A program made the translations under genes and the position numbers. A stretch of DNA of 64,000 bases from Pyrinomonadaceae bacterium (GTDB taxonomy: Bacteria; Acidobacteriota; Blastocatellia; Pyrinomonadales; Pyrinomonadaceae), in contig JALHNX010000002.1 in NCBI GenBank assembly GCA_022843305.1, forward strand, positions 1 to 64,000, written 5' to 3'. Numbering within the stretch: position 1 is the stretch's first letter; each line of letters starts with the position of its first letter. Positions 32,373 to 41,534 of this stretch are shown piece after piece. The notes beneath the pieces were generated by a model. It was not told the DNA's origin, made no database searches, and saw only the letters and a list, made by a program, of their open reading frames with translations.

Positions 32373-33806
32373 TCAGGGATTCAGCAGAACGTAAAGTTTA
32401 TCAGCCCAATCGGATTTCGCGCTTCTGAGAATTTCGTACTGCACTGCCGCCGAATCGCGGTCGCCGAGTTTTAAGTATGCGCGACCGAGATTGTAGCGCG
32501 CTTTTCCGAAATCGGGATTATAGCCGACGGCGTTGTTGAAAGATTCGACGGCTTCTTCGGTTTTGCCGAGTTCGAAATAGCTTTCGCCGAGATAATTATA
32601 GGTTTTCGCGTCGGGTTTGTAGGTTTTTAATTGCTCGAAAGCCGCGATCGCGTCAGCGTAGCGTTTTTGTTTGAAATACGCCGCGCCGAGTTGTTCGAAA
32701 GCGCCGGCGTGATCGGGTTTGAGCGCGACGGCGCGTTTGTAGGCGAGAATTTCTTCGTCCGTGCGGTTTAATCTGCCGAGGCTTAAACCTAAAGCATACT
32801 GCGCGTCCGGGTTGTCGTCATCGAGTCTGGTCGCTTGCCGGTAGGCTTCGACCGCCTCTTTGAATTGTCCGAGCGCAAAGCTCGACGCGCCGATATTGAT
32901 AAAAGTTTCCGCCCATTCGGGACGCAGACGCGCGGCTTGTTTCGACGCTTTCAAAGCGTCCTGATGGCGACCGAGCATTCCGTAGGAAAATCCCGCCTGA
33001 TACCACGCTTCGGCGTAATTCGGATCGGTTTCCGCCGCTTTTTCAAAAAACTGCACGGCGCGCGCATAATCGTCGCGTGAAAGATGCGCCAAACCCTGCG
33101 AATAAAAACTCTGTGCGGCGGAACGTTTATTTTTCTGCGTTTCGTTATTGAGCGTCGCAAAAGTTTGCAGTTCGCCGATTTTCATCCGCGCGATGCGCTC
33201 GGACGGCACGGCAAAATTCAAACTTTGCCCTTCCGCCGCCTGCAAAGTGGCGATGCCGATGACCTGCCCGAACATATTGACGACCGGACTTCCGCTCGAA
33301 CCGGGCGAAATCGGCGCGGTGATCTGGATGATCTTGCCGTAACCCGAAATTTCCCGGACGGCGGAAACGATGCCGTTCGAGACCGAACCTTCCAAACCGT
33401 ATGGATTGCCGATCACGACGATTGATTCGCCTTCCTGCGGAACGCGCTGAATGATCGGCAACGGAATCGCCATTCCCGGCGGAACGTCAACCTGCAACAA
33501 AGCCAGATCGCCTTCGCCGTCAATCGCCAAAACGCCTTTGACGGGAAATTTTTTGCCGTTCGCCAGATGAATTTCGGCGCGGCTCGATTTTTCGATGACG
33601 TGACGGTTGGTAATGATCTTGTCGGTCGCAACGAAAAAACCGCTGCCGCGCGAAATCGTATTCCCGCGCGCGTCGAAGGTTTCGATGGCGACCGCCGAAG
33701 GCTTGATGCGTTTGACGAGTTCGGGCAGAAAGTCCTGCGCCGCGCCGAATAACGGGCAAAAGCACAAAATCGTGAACAGGAAAATTATTTTAACGGCAAT
33801 TTTCAT
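32373..33806 (-). CDS. HtrA-type trypsin-like serine protease with TPR repeats
   Basis: 477 aa. Signal peptide to about residue 24. A trypsin-2 domain (about 25-215) shows His in TNRHVIE, Asp in GDLALLQV and Ser in PGSSGSPVVNMFGQ. In place of the PDZ domains of DegP/HtrA there are six to seven TPR units (about 225-470; YAEAWYQAGFSYGMLGRHQDALKA and so on). It is probably a periplasmic protease that finds substrates or partners through TPRs. A replacement of PDZ by TPR is a known acidobacterial style but the target is unknown. Confidence 0.92.
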   Translation of the reverse strand: MKIAVKIIFLFTILCFCPLFGAAQDFLPELVKRIKPSAVAIETFDARGNTISRGSGFFVATDKIITNRHVIEKSSRAEIHLANGKKFPVKGVLAIDGEGDLALLQVDVPPGMAIPLPIIQRVPQEGESIVVIGNPYGLEGSVSNGIVSAVREISGYGKIIQITAPISPGSSGSPVVNMFGQVIGIATLQAAEGQSLNFAVPSERIARMKIGELQTFATLNNETQKNKRSAAQSFYSQGLAHLSRDDYARAVQFFEKAAETDPNYAEAWYQAGFSYGMLGRHQDALKASKQAARLRPEWAETFINIGASSFALGQFKEAVEAYRQATRLDDDNPDAQYALGLSLGRLNRTDEEILAYKRAVALKPDHAGAFEQLGAAYFKQKRYADAIAAFEQLKTYKPDAKTYNYLGESYFELGKTEEAVESFNNAVGYNPDFGKARYNLGRAYLKLGDRDSAAVQYEILRSAKSDWADKLYVLLNP

Positions 33807-33877
33807 TTTTCGGCGCGGTTTCTCTTGGGAATTATAAAGTTTTTATCGAATTCAAACAAATTCTTTCGCACAATAAA

Positions 33878-34034
33878 ACGGTATCGCCAAATCAGATGCC
33901 GAGATTTGGCGATACCGTTGGAAGTTTTATAAATGATGGAAGATTTTACTGGCGAAGAAGCAGAAGCCCGCGCGTGAGCAAGGGCGGATAATGTTTCATC
34001 AAGAAATCCGCCCTTGCTCACGCGTGGGCTTCTG
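33878..34034. repeat. Two adjacent extragenic hairpins
   Basis: The first has ACGGTATCGCCAAATC at 33878-33893 with its perfect inverse at 33903-33918. The second has CAGAAGCCCGCGCGTGAGCA (29-bp arm) at 33961-33989 and its inverse with one mismatch at 34006-34034. Together they fill the 240-base gap between two minus-strand genes. Confidence 0.85.
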
Positions 34035-34048
34035 TTTATTGATTCAAA

Positions 34049-35335
34049 TCACTTTATGATCCCGTTGCCGTCAAGCGCGGTGTAAACGTCCGTGTTGTAA
34101 AGACCGAGCCATTTGTCGGAATCGGGCGTTTTGAAAAGCTCGGCGTAAACCCGTGAATTAAAACTTTCAATTTCGAGCGGTTTGGCGCTTCGTGCGTTGA
34201 GCCATTCGTAAAGTTTCGTGTGAAAAAGAAAATCGTTGCGCGTCGTGTCGAGCGCGACATAATTCGTCAGATTCGACAAAAGGCTCGCAAACTGCGCGTC
34301 GGTCAAACCGGTTTGCCTGTTCTGCCGTTTGATAAAAGCCACGCTCGCGTCATCGAATTTCGTGCCGCCCGCGTAAAGTTTGGCGAGTTTTTTCCAATCG
34401 TCGAGATTGATCTGCGGCTCGAAACGCGAAAAATCGTCGCTGAAATCGCGTAAGATCGAAGCTTCGGTCAACATTTTCGTTACGGCTCGCGGCGCGACTT
34501 CCAAAGCGCCCGTGCCGTCTTTCGGTTCGGTCAGATTAACTTTTGCCGCCGCGACCGAATTGTTGCGGTGGCGGACGATCTCGTTAAACATCGCGCGGCG
34601 ATAACGAAGCATCGCCGTTTCTCTCGGTGCGCCGGTCAAAGCGACGAGCGTTTTGTTGATTTCATTGGATTTTGTGAGATATTTCAAAAAATCCGAAGGC
34701 GCGTAAAGTCCGGGCAAAGCGTCAACAATTTCGCCGTTTTCGTCCAAAATGTAATGAATGCTGTTGCCCGTCAAAGTGCGTTCGAGCTTGCGACCGTCGC
34801 CGAAATCAATCGTCACACGGGGCGCGGGACGAACCGATTTCCAATGCAGAACGTAATTTTCGCGCAGGTATTTTGAAATTTCCGCGTTTGAATAAAGCAA
34901 AGCGCGGAAAAATCTGGAATTCGCGCAGGAGAATTCTTCGTTCAGATTGCCTAAAAGTCTTAAAGATAAAATCGGTTTGTTCGATTTTTCGGCTTCGCTT
35001 TTGGCTTCTTCAAAATCGGTGAACCAGAAAAGATTCGAAGCGTAACTGTCCTTTTGCATCGCCACCGAATCGAGCGCGAACGCGATGCGTTTCCAGTCGT
35101 CGGTCGCTTCGCCCATCGCAGAAAATTTTGCGATTGCGGCGGAATAAGTCTGCACGAGCGCGTCCAACCCGTCTTTGCCCATCGCGCGAAGATTTTTGAC
35201 CGCTTCCGAAGAAACGGCGGAATCGGCGGAAACCGCCATCTGCGCGAGTTTTTCTTTCGACTTTGTTTCCGCAAATACCGAAACGACGGAAAATAAAGCG
35301 ACCAACACGGCAAGCCAAATTGTTTTGATTTTCAT
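34049..35335 (-). CDS. Exported protein with thioredoxin-fold-like N-terminal region
   Basis: 428 aa from MKIKTIWLAVL, with AAGGAG upstream; the track start reads through a repeat. Signal peptide to about residue 22. Residues about 105-200 (FTDFEEAKSEAEKSNKPILSLRLLG ... NAEISKYLRENYVLHWKSVRP) have the pattern of thioredoxin-like DUF255/DUF899-type proteins, but there is no CxxC, so redox activity is unlikely. The C-terminal half is unrecognised. It stands alone, bounded by hairpins on both sides. Confidence 0.65.
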   Translation of the reverse strand: MKIKTIWLAVLVALFSVVSVFAETKSKEKLAQMAVSADSAVSSEAVKNLRAMGKDGLDALVQTYSAAIAKFSAMGEATDDWKRIAFALDSVAMQKDSYASNLFWFTDFEEAKSEAEKSNKPILSLRLLGNLNEEFSCANSRFFRALLYSNAEISKYLRENYVLHWKSVRPAPRVTIDFGDGRKLERTLTGNSIHYILDENGEIVDALPGLYAPSDFLKYLTKSNEINKTLVALTGAPRETAMLRYRRAMFNEIVRHRNNSVAAAKVNLTEPKDGTGALEVAPRAVTKMLTEASILRDFSDDFSRFEPQINLDDWKKLAKLYAGGTKFDDASVAFIKRQNRQTGLTDAQFASLLSNLTNYVALDTTRNDFLFHTKLYEWLNARSAKPLEIESFNSRVYAELFKTPDSDKWLGLYNTDVYTALDGNGIIK

Positions 35336-35432
35336 AATTTCTCCTTCAGGCAGTAAAAGAACGCTTGTTATTTGGAGATTTTGCAAGGATTTTTGGTTGC
35401 TTTCCGGCAGGCTTTCGATTATTTTAGACAAG

Positions 35433-35521
35433 AAAAAGTTCATAGAGTTTATAGAGTTCTTAGAGTTTAAGGATTTTTACTCTAAAAACCCTACGAACTC
35501 TATAAACTCTATGAACTCTTC
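35433..35521. repeat. Inverted word array (ATAGAGTT / AACTCTAT)
   Basis: Left arm AGTTCATAGAGTTTATAGAG with further copies; right arm about 20 bases later with AACTCTATAAACTCTATGAA. Upstream of the 34049-35335 gene on the minus strand. Confidence 0.85.
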
Positions 35522-35540
35522 TTTGTAAATCGTTATCAGG

Positions 35541-35748
35541 AATTGCGGCGCGAAGCGACCGTTTTGGCGGGTGAACCGACGAACGCATCCGCAACGCGCA
35601 CGAATGTTTCGAGATCGCCGAACACGTCGGCTGGACGCGGGTTTTCGCATCGCTCGAAAATACCGGGTTCTCGACCGCGATTTTTTTCAACCAGCCGCTC
35701 GATTTCGCCCGCAATCTAAGAGAAAAACTTTTACTGCTAAATGCCTGA
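35541..35748 (+). pseudogene. C-terminal fragment of an unknown gene
   Basis: Frame 1 encodes ELRREATVLAGEP; after a one-base shift near 35577 the frame continues TDERIRNAHECFEIAEHVGW ... IFFNQPLDFARNLREKLLLL to a TGA at 35746. The codon use and amino-acid texture look genuine, unlike the track ORF 35571-35783, which is in another frame. The 5' part ends at a repeat array, so it was probably deleted when the repeat formed. I do not recognise the family. Confidence 0.4.
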
Positions 35749-35790
35749 AAGCTAATCTAAATCGCCAAATTGAGTTAGAATAAATTTGGA

Positions 35791-37008
35791 ATGATACAGA
35801 CGCTTTCGATAACCGACAATCCCCTGGAAAAACGCGTTTCGATTACGGAAGGCGAGCATCTGATCGGTGAATTTATCGGCGACGATAAAGGCGCGACGCT
35901 GATCGTTTTCGGAAGCGTTCACGGCAACGAAGCCGCCGGTGCGCTGGCTTTGCAAAAGATTGCCGCCCGTTTGCCGGATTTTGCGCCGAAACTTCGCGGC
36001 AGAGTTTATTTTCTGGCGGGAAACACGCGGGCAATCGCCACCGGCGCAAGATTTATTGATTCGGATCTGAATCGTCATTGGACGACGGAAAATATTAAAA
36101 ATAACCGTCCCGATTCGCCGATCAAAACGAAACGCGCCGAAGACCTCGAACAAACCGAGCTTTCGGCGATTCTCGAAAAAATCCTGCAAACTGCAAAATC
36201 AGAAGTTTACGCGATGGATTTGCATTCGACATCGGCTGACGGCGTGCCGTTTGCGACCGTCGGCGACACGCTTCGCAACCGCGATTTTGCACAAAAATTC
36301 CCCGTTACGATCCTGCTCGGCATCGAAGAACAGCTCGAAGGCACGATTCTCGAATATCTCAACAACGCGGGCGCGGTCACGTTCGGCTACGAAGGCGGAC
36401 AGCATTTTTCGGGAAAAACGCTTCTGACGCATGAAGCATTGGTCTGGCTCGCGCTCGTTCATTCGGGAATTCTCGAAAAAGAAGATTTGCCGGATTTTGA
36501 AAAACACGAAGAATTTTTACGGGAAACGACCGGCAAGCCGCGGATCGTCGAAATCCGCTATCGCCACGCGATTACCGAAGCGGACGAATTTAAGATGGAA
36601 TTCGGGTTCGAGAATTTCCAGCCCGTCCGGCGCGGCGAGCTTCTCGCGCAGCAGAAAAGCGGTGCGATTTATGCCGGTGAAACGGGATTGATCTTGATGC
36701 CGCTTTATCAAAAATTGGGCGAGGACGGATTTTTTCTCGGACGCGAAATCGCGCCGTTCTGGTTAAAACTTTCGGGCGTTTTGCGAAAACTGCGCGTCGG
36801 CAATTTGATGCATCTGCTTCCGGGCGTGAAAAAATCCGCGTATGACGAAGACGTTTTCGAGATCAACACACGCGTCGCCAGATTTTTTCCTTTGCAGATT
36901 TTTCACCTTCTCGGTTTTCGCAAACGCCGGCAGCGCGGCGATAAACTAATCGTCAGCCGACGACGGCACGACACGAAAAGTCCTTTTAAATCAAATTCGC
37001 AGGGATAA
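35791..37008 (+). CDS. Succinylglutamate desuccinylase/aspartoacylase-family zinc protein
   Basis: 405 aa, cytosolic. M14-related zinc ligands appear in FGSVHGNEAAGAL (HxxE) and AMDLHSTSADG (His). Other family features are LAGNTRAIATGARFIDSDLNRHW (substrate arginine and DLNR) and FGYEGGQH, with a catalytic Glu. It would hydrolyse an N-acylated amino acid or a similar amide. The protein is longer than AstE (about 320 aa) because of a C-terminal beta domain ending in a basic tail. The substrate is not assigned. Confidence 0.85.
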   Translation: MIQTLSITDNPLEKRVSITEGEHLIGEFIGDDKGATLIVFGSVHGNEAAGALALQKIAARLPDFAPKLRGRVYFLAGNTRAIATGARFIDSDLNRHWTTENIKNNRPDSPIKTKRAEDLEQTELSAILEKILQTAKSEVYAMDLHSTSADGVPFATVGDTLRNRDFAQKFPVTILLGIEEQLEGTILEYLNNAGAVTFGYEGGQHFSGKTLLTHEALVWLALVHSGILEKEDLPDFEKHEEFLRETTGKPRIVEIRYRHAITEADEFKMEFGFENFQPVRRGELLAQQKSGAIYAGETGLILMPLYQKLGEDGFFLGREIAPFWLKLSGVLRKLRVGNLMHLLPGVKKSAYDEDVFEINTRVARFFPLQIFHLLGFRKRRQRGDKLIVSRRRHDTKSPFKSNSQG

Positions 37009-37023
37009 AAACTGAAGAATTCC

Positions 37024-37105
37024 GCCCGCGAAACACACGAAAAAAACGAAAATAAAAACAGGAACTGAAAATTCTTTTTTCGTTTCTTTCGTGTGTTTCG
37101 CGGGC
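37024..37105. repeat. Inverted repeat family A, second copy
   Basis: Arms GCCCGCGAAACACACGAAA plus AACGAAAA (29-30 bp, one mismatch) around a 23-base loop, directly after the desuccinylase-like gene. Same words as 15778-15860. Confidence 0.85.
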
Positions 37106-37220
37106 AATCTCTAATCAGTTTTAAAAATGCTTCGAAAATGTGATGTAAATCATATTTTTGAAGCATTTTTTGAGAGATAATATGCTTGAACTAAAATAAA
37201 CTATAAATCGGCAGTAATAG

Positions 37221-39143
37221 ATGGGCGAAAAGAAAGTTACAACTCAAACCGACGAATCGCAGATGCGGCAATTTACGAAAGCCGTTTTGAACGATTTGCA
37301 GGCACTCGAAAAAATGTTTGCCGGCGGGCAGATGGAATCCGGCGTTTTGCGAATCGGCGCGGAGCAAGAGATGTTTCTTGTTGATTCGTCGTTTCATCCC
37401 GCGCCGCTCGTGCTGGAAATTATCGAAGCCGCGAAAGACGGGCGGCTGACGACCGAGATCGGGCGTTTTAATCTCGAAGCCAACCTGACACCGCTTGATT
37501 TTACGGGCGATTGTCTTGGAAAACTCGAAACCGAGCTTAACGAAATTATCGGCATCGTCAAAAACGCGGCGAAAAAGTTTGATGCCGATACGGTTTTGTG
37601 CGGAATTTTGCCGACGATTCAGATGTCGGATTTAGCCGAGAAAAATTTAACCCCAAGCCCGCGTTATAAGGAACTGAACCGTGTTTTGACCGCGCTGCAC
37701 GGCGAAGAACGCATCGTTCACATCAAAGGTCTGGACGAAATAAAACTGCATCTGCAGGATACTTTCACCGAATTCTGCAACACGAGCTTTCAGATTCATC
37801 TGCAGGTTTCAAACGACGAATTCGCGCGGTATTACAACTGGGCGCAGGCGATCACCGCGCCGGTTCTGGCTTCGGCGGTCAATTCGCCGATTCTTTTGGG
37901 GCATCGTTTGTGGCACGAAACGCGGCTCGCGCTTTTTCAGCACGCGACCGACGAACGCTCGACTGTTCAGCAGGAACGAAGCCGTCCGGCGCGCGTTACG
38001 TTCGGCAGAGATTGGGTGAAAGATTCGATTCTCGAAATCTTTCACGAAGATGTCGCGCGTTTCCGCATTATTTTAACGCGCGAATTAGAGGAAAATTCGC
38101 TCGAAGTTTTGGAGCAGGGAAAAATTCCGGGCTTGCACGCGTGGCGGATGCACAACGGCACAATCTGGCGTTGGAATCGCGCCTGTTACGGCGTGATGAA
38201 CGGCAAACCGAGCCTGCGCATTGAAGCCCGTTTTTTGCCGTCGGGTCCGACCGTCGCCGACGAAATGGCAAATTCGGCGTTTTTTCTCGGTTTGATGACC
38301 GCGTTGCCGGAAGAATTCTGCGATGTTACAAGGACGAAACTTTCTTTTGACAACGCGAAGATCAATTTTTTCACCGCCGCGCGTTACGGTTTGAAATCGC
38401 AGATCGCATGGATTGACGGCAAAAATTATCCGGCGCAAAAACTGATTTTAGAAGACCTTCTGCCGCGCGCGCGGCACGGCTTGCGTTCGGCAAACATTGA
38501 CGCGGCGGACATCGAAAAATATCTCGGGATTTTGGAAGAACGCGTTTCGATGGAAAAAACCGGCGCACAATGGATGCTCGATTCGCTTGCCAATATGGAC
38601 AAAGCCGCGAAACCGAACGTGCGACTGCGGACGCTGACCGAAGCGATGCTCAAAAATCAGGAAACAGGCGCGCCGCTTCATCAATGGAGTCTCGCGGAAA
38701 TCGAAGAAAAGACCGACTGGATTGACAATTATCTGACGGTCGAGCAGTTTATGTCGCGTGATCTGTTCACCGTGCGCCCCGAAGATATTGTCGAACTGGC
38801 GGCGAATCTGATGCAGTGGCGGCACATTCGCCACGTTCCGGTCGAAAACGAAAAAGGCGATCTCCTCGGCATCGTCTCGCACCGCGATCTGCTCAAACTT
38901 TTTGCCGAAGAGCGCGAACATATTTTCCGTGAAATCATCGTCAAAGACGTGATGCAAACGAATCTGACAACTGTTTCGCCCGAAACCAGAACGCTCGACG
39001 CGCTTTATATGATGCGCGAAAAAAACATCGGCTGTCTGCCGGTCGTTAAAAATAAAAAGCTCGTCGGACTGATCACGGCGCACGATTTTCTGACGGTTTC
39101 GACGCGGCTTTTCGAGGAAAGATTGAAAAAGCAGACGAAGTAA
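37221..39143 (+). CDS. GCS2-type glutamate-cysteine ligase fused to two CBS domains
   Basis: 640 aa. The N-terminal 490 residues belong to the carboxylate-amine ligase GCS2 group: LRIGAEQEMFLVD, TTEIGRFNLEANLTP, SFQIHLQV, NSPILLGHRLWHETRLALF, GKPSLRIEARFLPSGPT. The C-terminus (about 505-635) is a CBS pair (VEQFMSRDLFTVRPEDIVELAAN ... VKDVMQTNLTTVSPETRTLDALYMMREKNIGCLPVV). CBS pairs bind adenine nucleotides, so the ligase may be controlled by energy state or by a SAM-like ligand. The activity may be gamma-glutamylcysteine synthesis or ligation to another amine. Confidence 0.9.
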   Translation: MGEKKVTTQTDESQMRQFTKAVLNDLQALEKMFAGGQMESGVLRIGAEQEMFLVDSSFHPAPLVLEIIEAAKDGRLTTEIGRFNLEANLTPLDFTGDCLGKLETELNEIIGIVKNAAKKFDADTVLCGILPTIQMSDLAEKNLTPSPRYKELNRVLTALHGEERIVHIKGLDEIKLHLQDTFTEFCNTSFQIHLQVSNDEFARYYNWAQAITAPVLASAVNSPILLGHRLWHETRLALFQHATDERSTVQQERSRPARVTFGRDWVKDSILEIFHEDVARFRIILTRELEENSLEVLEQGKIPGLHAWRMHNGTIWRWNRACYGVMNGKPSLRIEARFLPSGPTVADEMANSAFFLGLMTALPEEFCDVTRTKLSFDNAKINFFTAARYGLKSQIAWIDGKNYPAQKLILEDLLPRARHGLRSANIDAADIEKYLGILEERVSMEKTGAQWMLDSLANMDKAAKPNVRLRTLTEAMLKNQETGAPLHQWSLAEIEEKTDWIDNYLTVEQFMSRDLFTVRPEDIVELAANLMQWRHIRHVPVENEKGDLLGIVSHRDLLKLFAEEREHIFREIIVKDVMQTNLTTVSPETRTLDALYMMREKNIGCLPVVKNKKLVGLITAHDFLTVSTRLFEERLKKQTK

Positions 39144-39480
39144 TGTTTCACCACAGAGACACAAAGGACATAGAATTTTATTATGATTTTCGTTAGTGAA
39201 CTAAAAGTAATGTTTTGATAAATTGCCTCCAACTTTAGTTGGAGGAGCGATTTGATGAGTTTTCCGGCTTGAGCCGAAAATCAGAAAAATATCAATCATC
39301 CGATCAGCTTGAGCTAAAGCAATTCGGAATTTATTTAATATTATTATTCGGCTGAAGCCGTTTTTTCCATTGCTCTTAACCTCCAACTAAAGTTGGAGGC
39401 AATTGAAAAACACCCGTCAGCATTACTTTTAATTCACTATCAGATTTTCTTTGTAATCTTTGTGTTTTGTGATGAATTCC
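39144..39480. repeat. Outer hairpin words split by the MITE-like element
   Basis: TCACCACAGAGACACAAAGG on the left and CTTTGTGTTTTGTGATGA on the right are inverted words of the family B kind. The MITE-like element lies between them, so it seems to have inserted into an older hairpin. The 414-base gap holds no gene. Confidence 0.55.
39192..39442. mobile_element. MITE-like element with terminal inverted repeats
   Basis: TAGTGAACTAAAAGTAATG at 39194-39212 is matched (one mismatch) by its inverse at 39421-39439. GATTTTC flanks both outer sides (39185-39191, 39443-39449), a possible 7-bp target duplication. Inside are inverted copies of CCTCCAACTTTAGTTGGAGG-type hairpins. It has no coding capacity. 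Confidence 0.75.
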
Positions 39481-39556
39481 ATCGGTTCGTCAAATAATTT
39501 TAGCTTTTCATCACAGATTTGTTGCCGAAATTTCAATTTTGGGTTTCAATGAGAAA

Positions 39557-40663
39557 ATGACCGAAGAACCGCTTTTCAAGCGCAGATGGGTTAAATGGAG
39601 TACGATCTGGGCAATCTGGACGCTGTTCGGATTCTTTTTTACCAGCCAATTTGCCTTACAAAATCAGCTTTCAAGAAATCCCGTGCCGTTCTGGCAAATC
39701 CTGACGTGGCAGATGGTTTCCGGCTACGTCTGGTTTGCAATGAGTCCGTTGCTTTTGTGGCTCGCGCAAAAGTTTCCGTTTGAAGCGAACAAGTGGCAAA
39801 AATCCGTGCTGGTTCATCTTGTCGCCAGCGTCGTGCTTGCCTTTTTTCAACAGGCGATTGACACGTTTTTACTGACGCGGCTCGGTTATCCGCCGAATCG
39901 CCAGTTTGCGAATTTCCTCGAAGCCTATAAATATTTTATTTTCATCAACCTGCATCTGAGCATTTTGATCTACTGGGGCGTGGTCGGCATCAGATCGGCA
40001 TACAGTTATTATCAAAAATACCGCGAACGCGAGCTGATAACTTCTAAATTAGAAGCACGGCTCGCCACTTCGCGGCTGCAGGTTTTAAAAATGCAGCTTC
40101 ACCCGCACTTTCTTTTCAACACTTTAAACGCGATCTCCGAGTTGATCTACAAAGACCCCGAATCCGCCGAACGGATGATCGGCGATCTGAGCGATCTGCT
40201 GCGAATGTCGTTTGAAAAATTGGAAGTGCAGGAAATTTCGCTCAAACAGGAACTCGAATTTCTGCGGAAATATCTCGAAATCGAACAGATGCGTTTTCAG
40301 GATCGTTTACGGGTCGAGATGGAAATTTCGCCCGACACTCTGGACGCGAGCGTGCCGAATATGATCTTGCAGCCTTTGGTCGAAAACGCCATCAAACACG
40401 GCATCGCGCCGCGTTCGACGGGCGGAAAAATTCAAATCGAAGCGCATCGAAATAACGGCAGTCTTGAATTGACCGTTTCGGATAACGGCATCGGCGTGCC
40501 GTTCAAAGACGTGGAACATCTTTCGGAAGGTGTCGGGCTGTCGAACACGCGCCGCCGTCTGAAACATCTCTACGGCGACAAACATAAATTCGATCTGACA
40601 AATGCCGAAACGAGCGGTTTGCGGGTTAATTTAACAATTCCGTTCCGAGAAGTGGAAAACTAA
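39557..40663 (+). CDS. LytS-type sensor histidine kinase
   Basis: 368 aa from the ATG at 39557; the track start is a TTG. Four transmembrane segments (about 15-155) are followed by a short coiled linker. The His_kinase domain has the LytS/YehU phospho-acceptor motif LHPHFLFNTLNAISELIY (His about 185). The ATPase follows: PLVENAIKHG (N box), SDNGIGVPF (G1) and GVGLSNTRRRL (G2). No input domain is visible outside the membrane, so it may sense the membrane itself. The LytTR regulator gene follows after a hairpin. Confidence 0.93.
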   Translation: MTEEPLFKRRWVKWSTIWAIWTLFGFFFTSQFALQNQLSRNPVPFWQILTWQMVSGYVWFAMSPLLLWLAQKFPFEANKWQKSVLVHLVASVVLAFFQQAIDTFLLTRLGYPPNRQFANFLEAYKYFIFINLHLSILIYWGVVGIRSAYSYYQKYRERELITSKLEARLATSRLQVLKMQLHPHFLFNTLNAISELIYKDPESAERMIGDLSDLLRMSFEKLEVQEISLKQELEFLRKYLEIEQMRFQDRLRVEMEISPDTLDASVPNMILQPLVENAIKHGIAPRSTGGKIQIEAHRNNGSLELTVSDNGIGVPFKDVEHLSEGVGLSNTRRRLKHLYGDKHKFDLTNAETSGLRVNLTIPFREVEN

Positions 40664-40665
40664 AT

Positions 40666-40755
40666 TTGCCCACGAAACACACGAAAAGAACGAAAATAAA
40701 ACAAAATTTTTAAGATTTCTTTTTTTCGTTTCTTTCGTGTGTTTCGTGGGCAAAA
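40666..40755. repeat. Inverted repeat family A, third copy, between kinase and regulator
   Basis: Arms TTTGCCCACGAAACACACGA plus AACGAAAA around a 26-base loop fill the space between the kinase stop and the regulator ATG. They may attenuate read-through and so set the ratio of the two proteins. Confidence 0.85.
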
Positions 40756-40765
40756 AATCTTAAAA

Positions 40766-41533
40766 ATGAAAATCAGAACATTAATCGTTGATGACGAACC
40801 TTTGGCGCGTGACCGCGTGAAGCGGCTTTTGCGCGATGAAACCGACATTACGATCATCGGCGAATGCGGCAACGGCGCGGAAGCAATCAAAACCATCAAA
40901 GCGGAAAAGCCCGATCTGGTTTTTCTCGATATTCAAATGCCCGAAAAAAACGGCTTTGAAGTCATCAAAGCACTCGACGAGAAAACCGTTCCGACCGTGA
41001 TTTTCGTGACGGCTTACGACCAATACGCGCTGCAGGCGTTTGACGTTCACGCGCTCGATTATCTCCTGAAACCTTTTAACCGCGAGCGTCTGCACCGCGC
41101 CGTCACCCGCGCACGCGAACTGATCGAAAACAAAAATCGCGGGAATCTCGATGAAAGATTGGCATCCCTGATCGCCGATCTGAAAATGGAGAAAAAATAT
41201 CTCGAACGCTTGGTCGTCAAATCCGTCGGACGCGTTTTCTTTTTGAAAATTGATGAGATTGACTGGATCGAAGCCGCCGGAAATTATCTGAAACTGCACG
41301 TCGGACGCGAATCGCATCTGATCCGCGAAACGATGAATTCTATCGAAGCGAAATTAAATCCCGACAAATTCCTGCGCATTCACCGCTCGACGGTCGTCAA
41401 CATTGACCGAATCAAGGAACTCCACCCGATGTTCAGCGGCGATTACGCCGTTATCCTCAGAAACGGCGCGGAACTGACGCTTTCCCGAAACTACCGCGAA
41501 AGATTTTTAGAGCTTTTCGAGAATCAAACCTGA
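40766..41533 (+). CDS. LytTR-family response regulator
   Basis: 255 aa from the ATG at 40766; the track start is a GTG inside the hairpin. Receiver domain 1-120: acidic pair VDDEPLARD, phospho-acceptor Asp in PDLVFLDIQMP, switch Thr in VIFVTAYDQYA, and the LLKPFN loop. A linker leads to a LytTR DNA-binding domain (about 150-252; VFFLKIDEIDWIEAAGNYLKLH ... FLRIHRSTVVNIDRIKEL). It pairs with the upstream LytS-type kinase. Confidence 0.95.
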   Translation: MKIRTLIVDDEPLARDRVKRLLRDETDITIIGECGNGAEAIKTIKAEKPDLVFLDIQMPEKNGFEVIKALDEKTVPTVIFVTAYDQYALQAFDVHALDYLLKPFNRERLHRAVTRARELIENKNRGNLDERLASLIADLKMEKKYLERLVVKSVGRVFFLKIDEIDWIEAAGNYLKLHVGRESHLIRETMNSIEAKLNPDKFLRIHRSTVVNIDRIKELHPMFSGDYAVILRNGAELTLSRNYRERFLELFENQT

Positions 41534-41534
41534 A

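Noticed and set aside
38448-39164. 238-aa minus-strand ORF opposite the GCS2-CBS gene
   Set aside because: Antisense shadow of a well-supported gene; no family features or ribosome-binding site.
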